Positions 63,635 through 64,000 of a DNA stretch of 64,000 nucleotides are shown piece after piece (the stretch's first letter is position 1; every line of letters starts with the position of its first letter). Origin of the DNA: Photobacterium sp. DA100 (GTDB taxonomy: Bacteria > Pseudomonadota > Gammaproteobacteria > Enterobacterales > Vibrionaceae); contig NZ_CP119423.1 of assembly GCF_029223585.1 (NCBI RefSeq), positions 868,001-932,000 on the forward strand, read 5' to 3'. The notes beneath the pieces are model-generated. The model had not been told where the DNA came from and searched no databases. It saw only the letters and a list, made by a program, of their open reading frames with translations. The position numbers and the translations under genes are program-made.

Positions 63635-63856
63635 TTAGCCGATGCCTGCGCCTTCCCAGCTGATTTGGATCAGGCCTTTGGTGATAAATCCGGCACATCC
63701 AAGGAAAAGTACCAGCCAGACGATTTTTCGGCCAAAAGGTGGAACATCGCCTTGTTTTAGCACATCTTTAATGGCCATGCCGATAAAGAAAAATATCGCG
63801 GCAAAGAGCAAATCCAGCCCAATAGATTCAAGCAAATCCATGTGCTCGTACAACAT
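63635..63856 (-). CDS. DUF2788 small membrane protein
   Basis: This 73-residue protein has two hydrophobic segments (about 10-28, LDLLFAAIFFFIGMAI, and 45-62, IVWLVLFLGCAGFITKGLI) separated by a polar loop QGDVPPFGRK. The ATG has GGAGA upstream. Vibrionaceae carry such a gene next to fldA. Function unknown. Confidence 0.8.
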   Translation of the reverse strand: MLYEHMDLLESIGLDLLFAAIFFFIGMAIKDVLKQGDVPPFGRKIVWLVLFLGCAGFITKGLIQISWEGAGIG

Positions 63857-63933
63857 TAGTGTCTCCTTTCCACATTATCGTCATTATTGAGCCAGGCGCG
63901 CACTATATCATAGACAAGGCCTGCCTGTTAATG

Positions 63934-64000
63934 CTAAGCAGCTTGCAGGAAGTTCAAAATGATGCGATTGACCGTTTCTGGCTTTTCGGCATGCAACCAA
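63934..64000 (-). CDS. ybfF: Alpha/beta-hydrolase, 3' end (YbfF-like), continues beyond window
   Basis: The minus strand reads WLHAEKPETVNRIILNFLQA-A then TAG at 63936-63934. The ending HAEKPexV is the C-terminal His region of YbfF-type esterases (catalytic His in W-H/L-HAEKP). E. coli has ybfF near fldA. Only 21 codons are visible. Confidence 0.6.
   Translation of the reverse strand, partial: WLHAEKPETVNRIILNFLQAA

Overview
The window is gamma-proteobacterial and almost certainly from a member of the Vibrionaceae (chromosome 1). The toxR-toxS pair divergent from htpG, the nagE / nagBAC / chitobiase / glnS neighbourhood and a CsrB-type RNA all point there. Photobacterium or a close relative is my best guess, but no rRNA or genus marker is present. 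Much of the core follows the E. coli order priC-ybaM / ybaN-apt-dnaX-ybaB-recR-htpG-adk-hemH-gsk-ybaL and fur-fldA. A porin gene, csrB and toxRS sit between recR and htpG.

Layout. 1-5.2 kb: the 3' part of a PRD-type regulator, then a three-gene operon made of a glucose-superfamily PTS EIICB, an aspartase/fumarase-superfamily lyase and a NagA-like deacetylase. This looks like an uncharacterised amino-sugar (conjugate) utilisation system. 5.3-9.9 kb: a leftward lactose/cellobiose-family PTS operon (EIIB, EIIC, EIIA, LacI repressor, GH1 6-phospho-beta-glycosidase) with three copies of a GAAACCGGTTTC-type operator in front. 10.2-15.9 kb: an orphan membrane protein, a chemoreceptor, a GcvR-like ACT protein, LpxM, and a His-rich CDF metal exporter with a MarR regulator. 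16.0-23.8 kb: a six-gene copper/silver operon (small Cys/His-rich protein, CusC, CusB-CusF fusion, CusA, cupredoxin, CueP) behind a 19-bp-spacer CueR-type promoter. 23.8-30.1 kb: a lipoprotein, then leftward dinG, a TSUP permease, priC, an HDAC-family hydrolase and ybaM. 30.1-33.7 kb: a porin, a YccT-like protein, a DksA/TraR-like zinc-finger protein, an unannotated 38-residue membrane protein and ybaN. 33.8-37.8 kb: apt, dnaX (with a readable -1 frameshift site for gamma), ybaB, recR. 38-42 kb: second porin, csrB with an upstream UvrY/VarA-type box, an 8-bp x 15 tandem repeat, toxRS and a perfect 24-bp palindrome before htpG. 42-51.7 kb: htpG, adk, hemH, gsk, a small beta-barrel protein, asnB and a CPA2 antiporter. 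51.9-59.8 kb: the GlcNAc/chitin module nagBAC / nagE / GH20 chitobiase with paired NagC-like boxes flanking a CRP-like site. 59.9-64 kb: glnS, fur, a DUF4442 protein, fldA, a DUF2788 protein and the 3' end of a YbfF-like esterase.

How it works together. Three PTS loci, two different types of GlcNAc-6-P deacetylase and a surface chitobiase indicate an organism specialised in chitin- and glucan-derived sugars. csrB, toxRS and two porins form an envelope and global-regulation cluster. The cus operon together with the CDF exporter gives copper and divalent-metal resistance. I saw no rRNA, tRNA, CRISPR array, insertion sequence or prophage.
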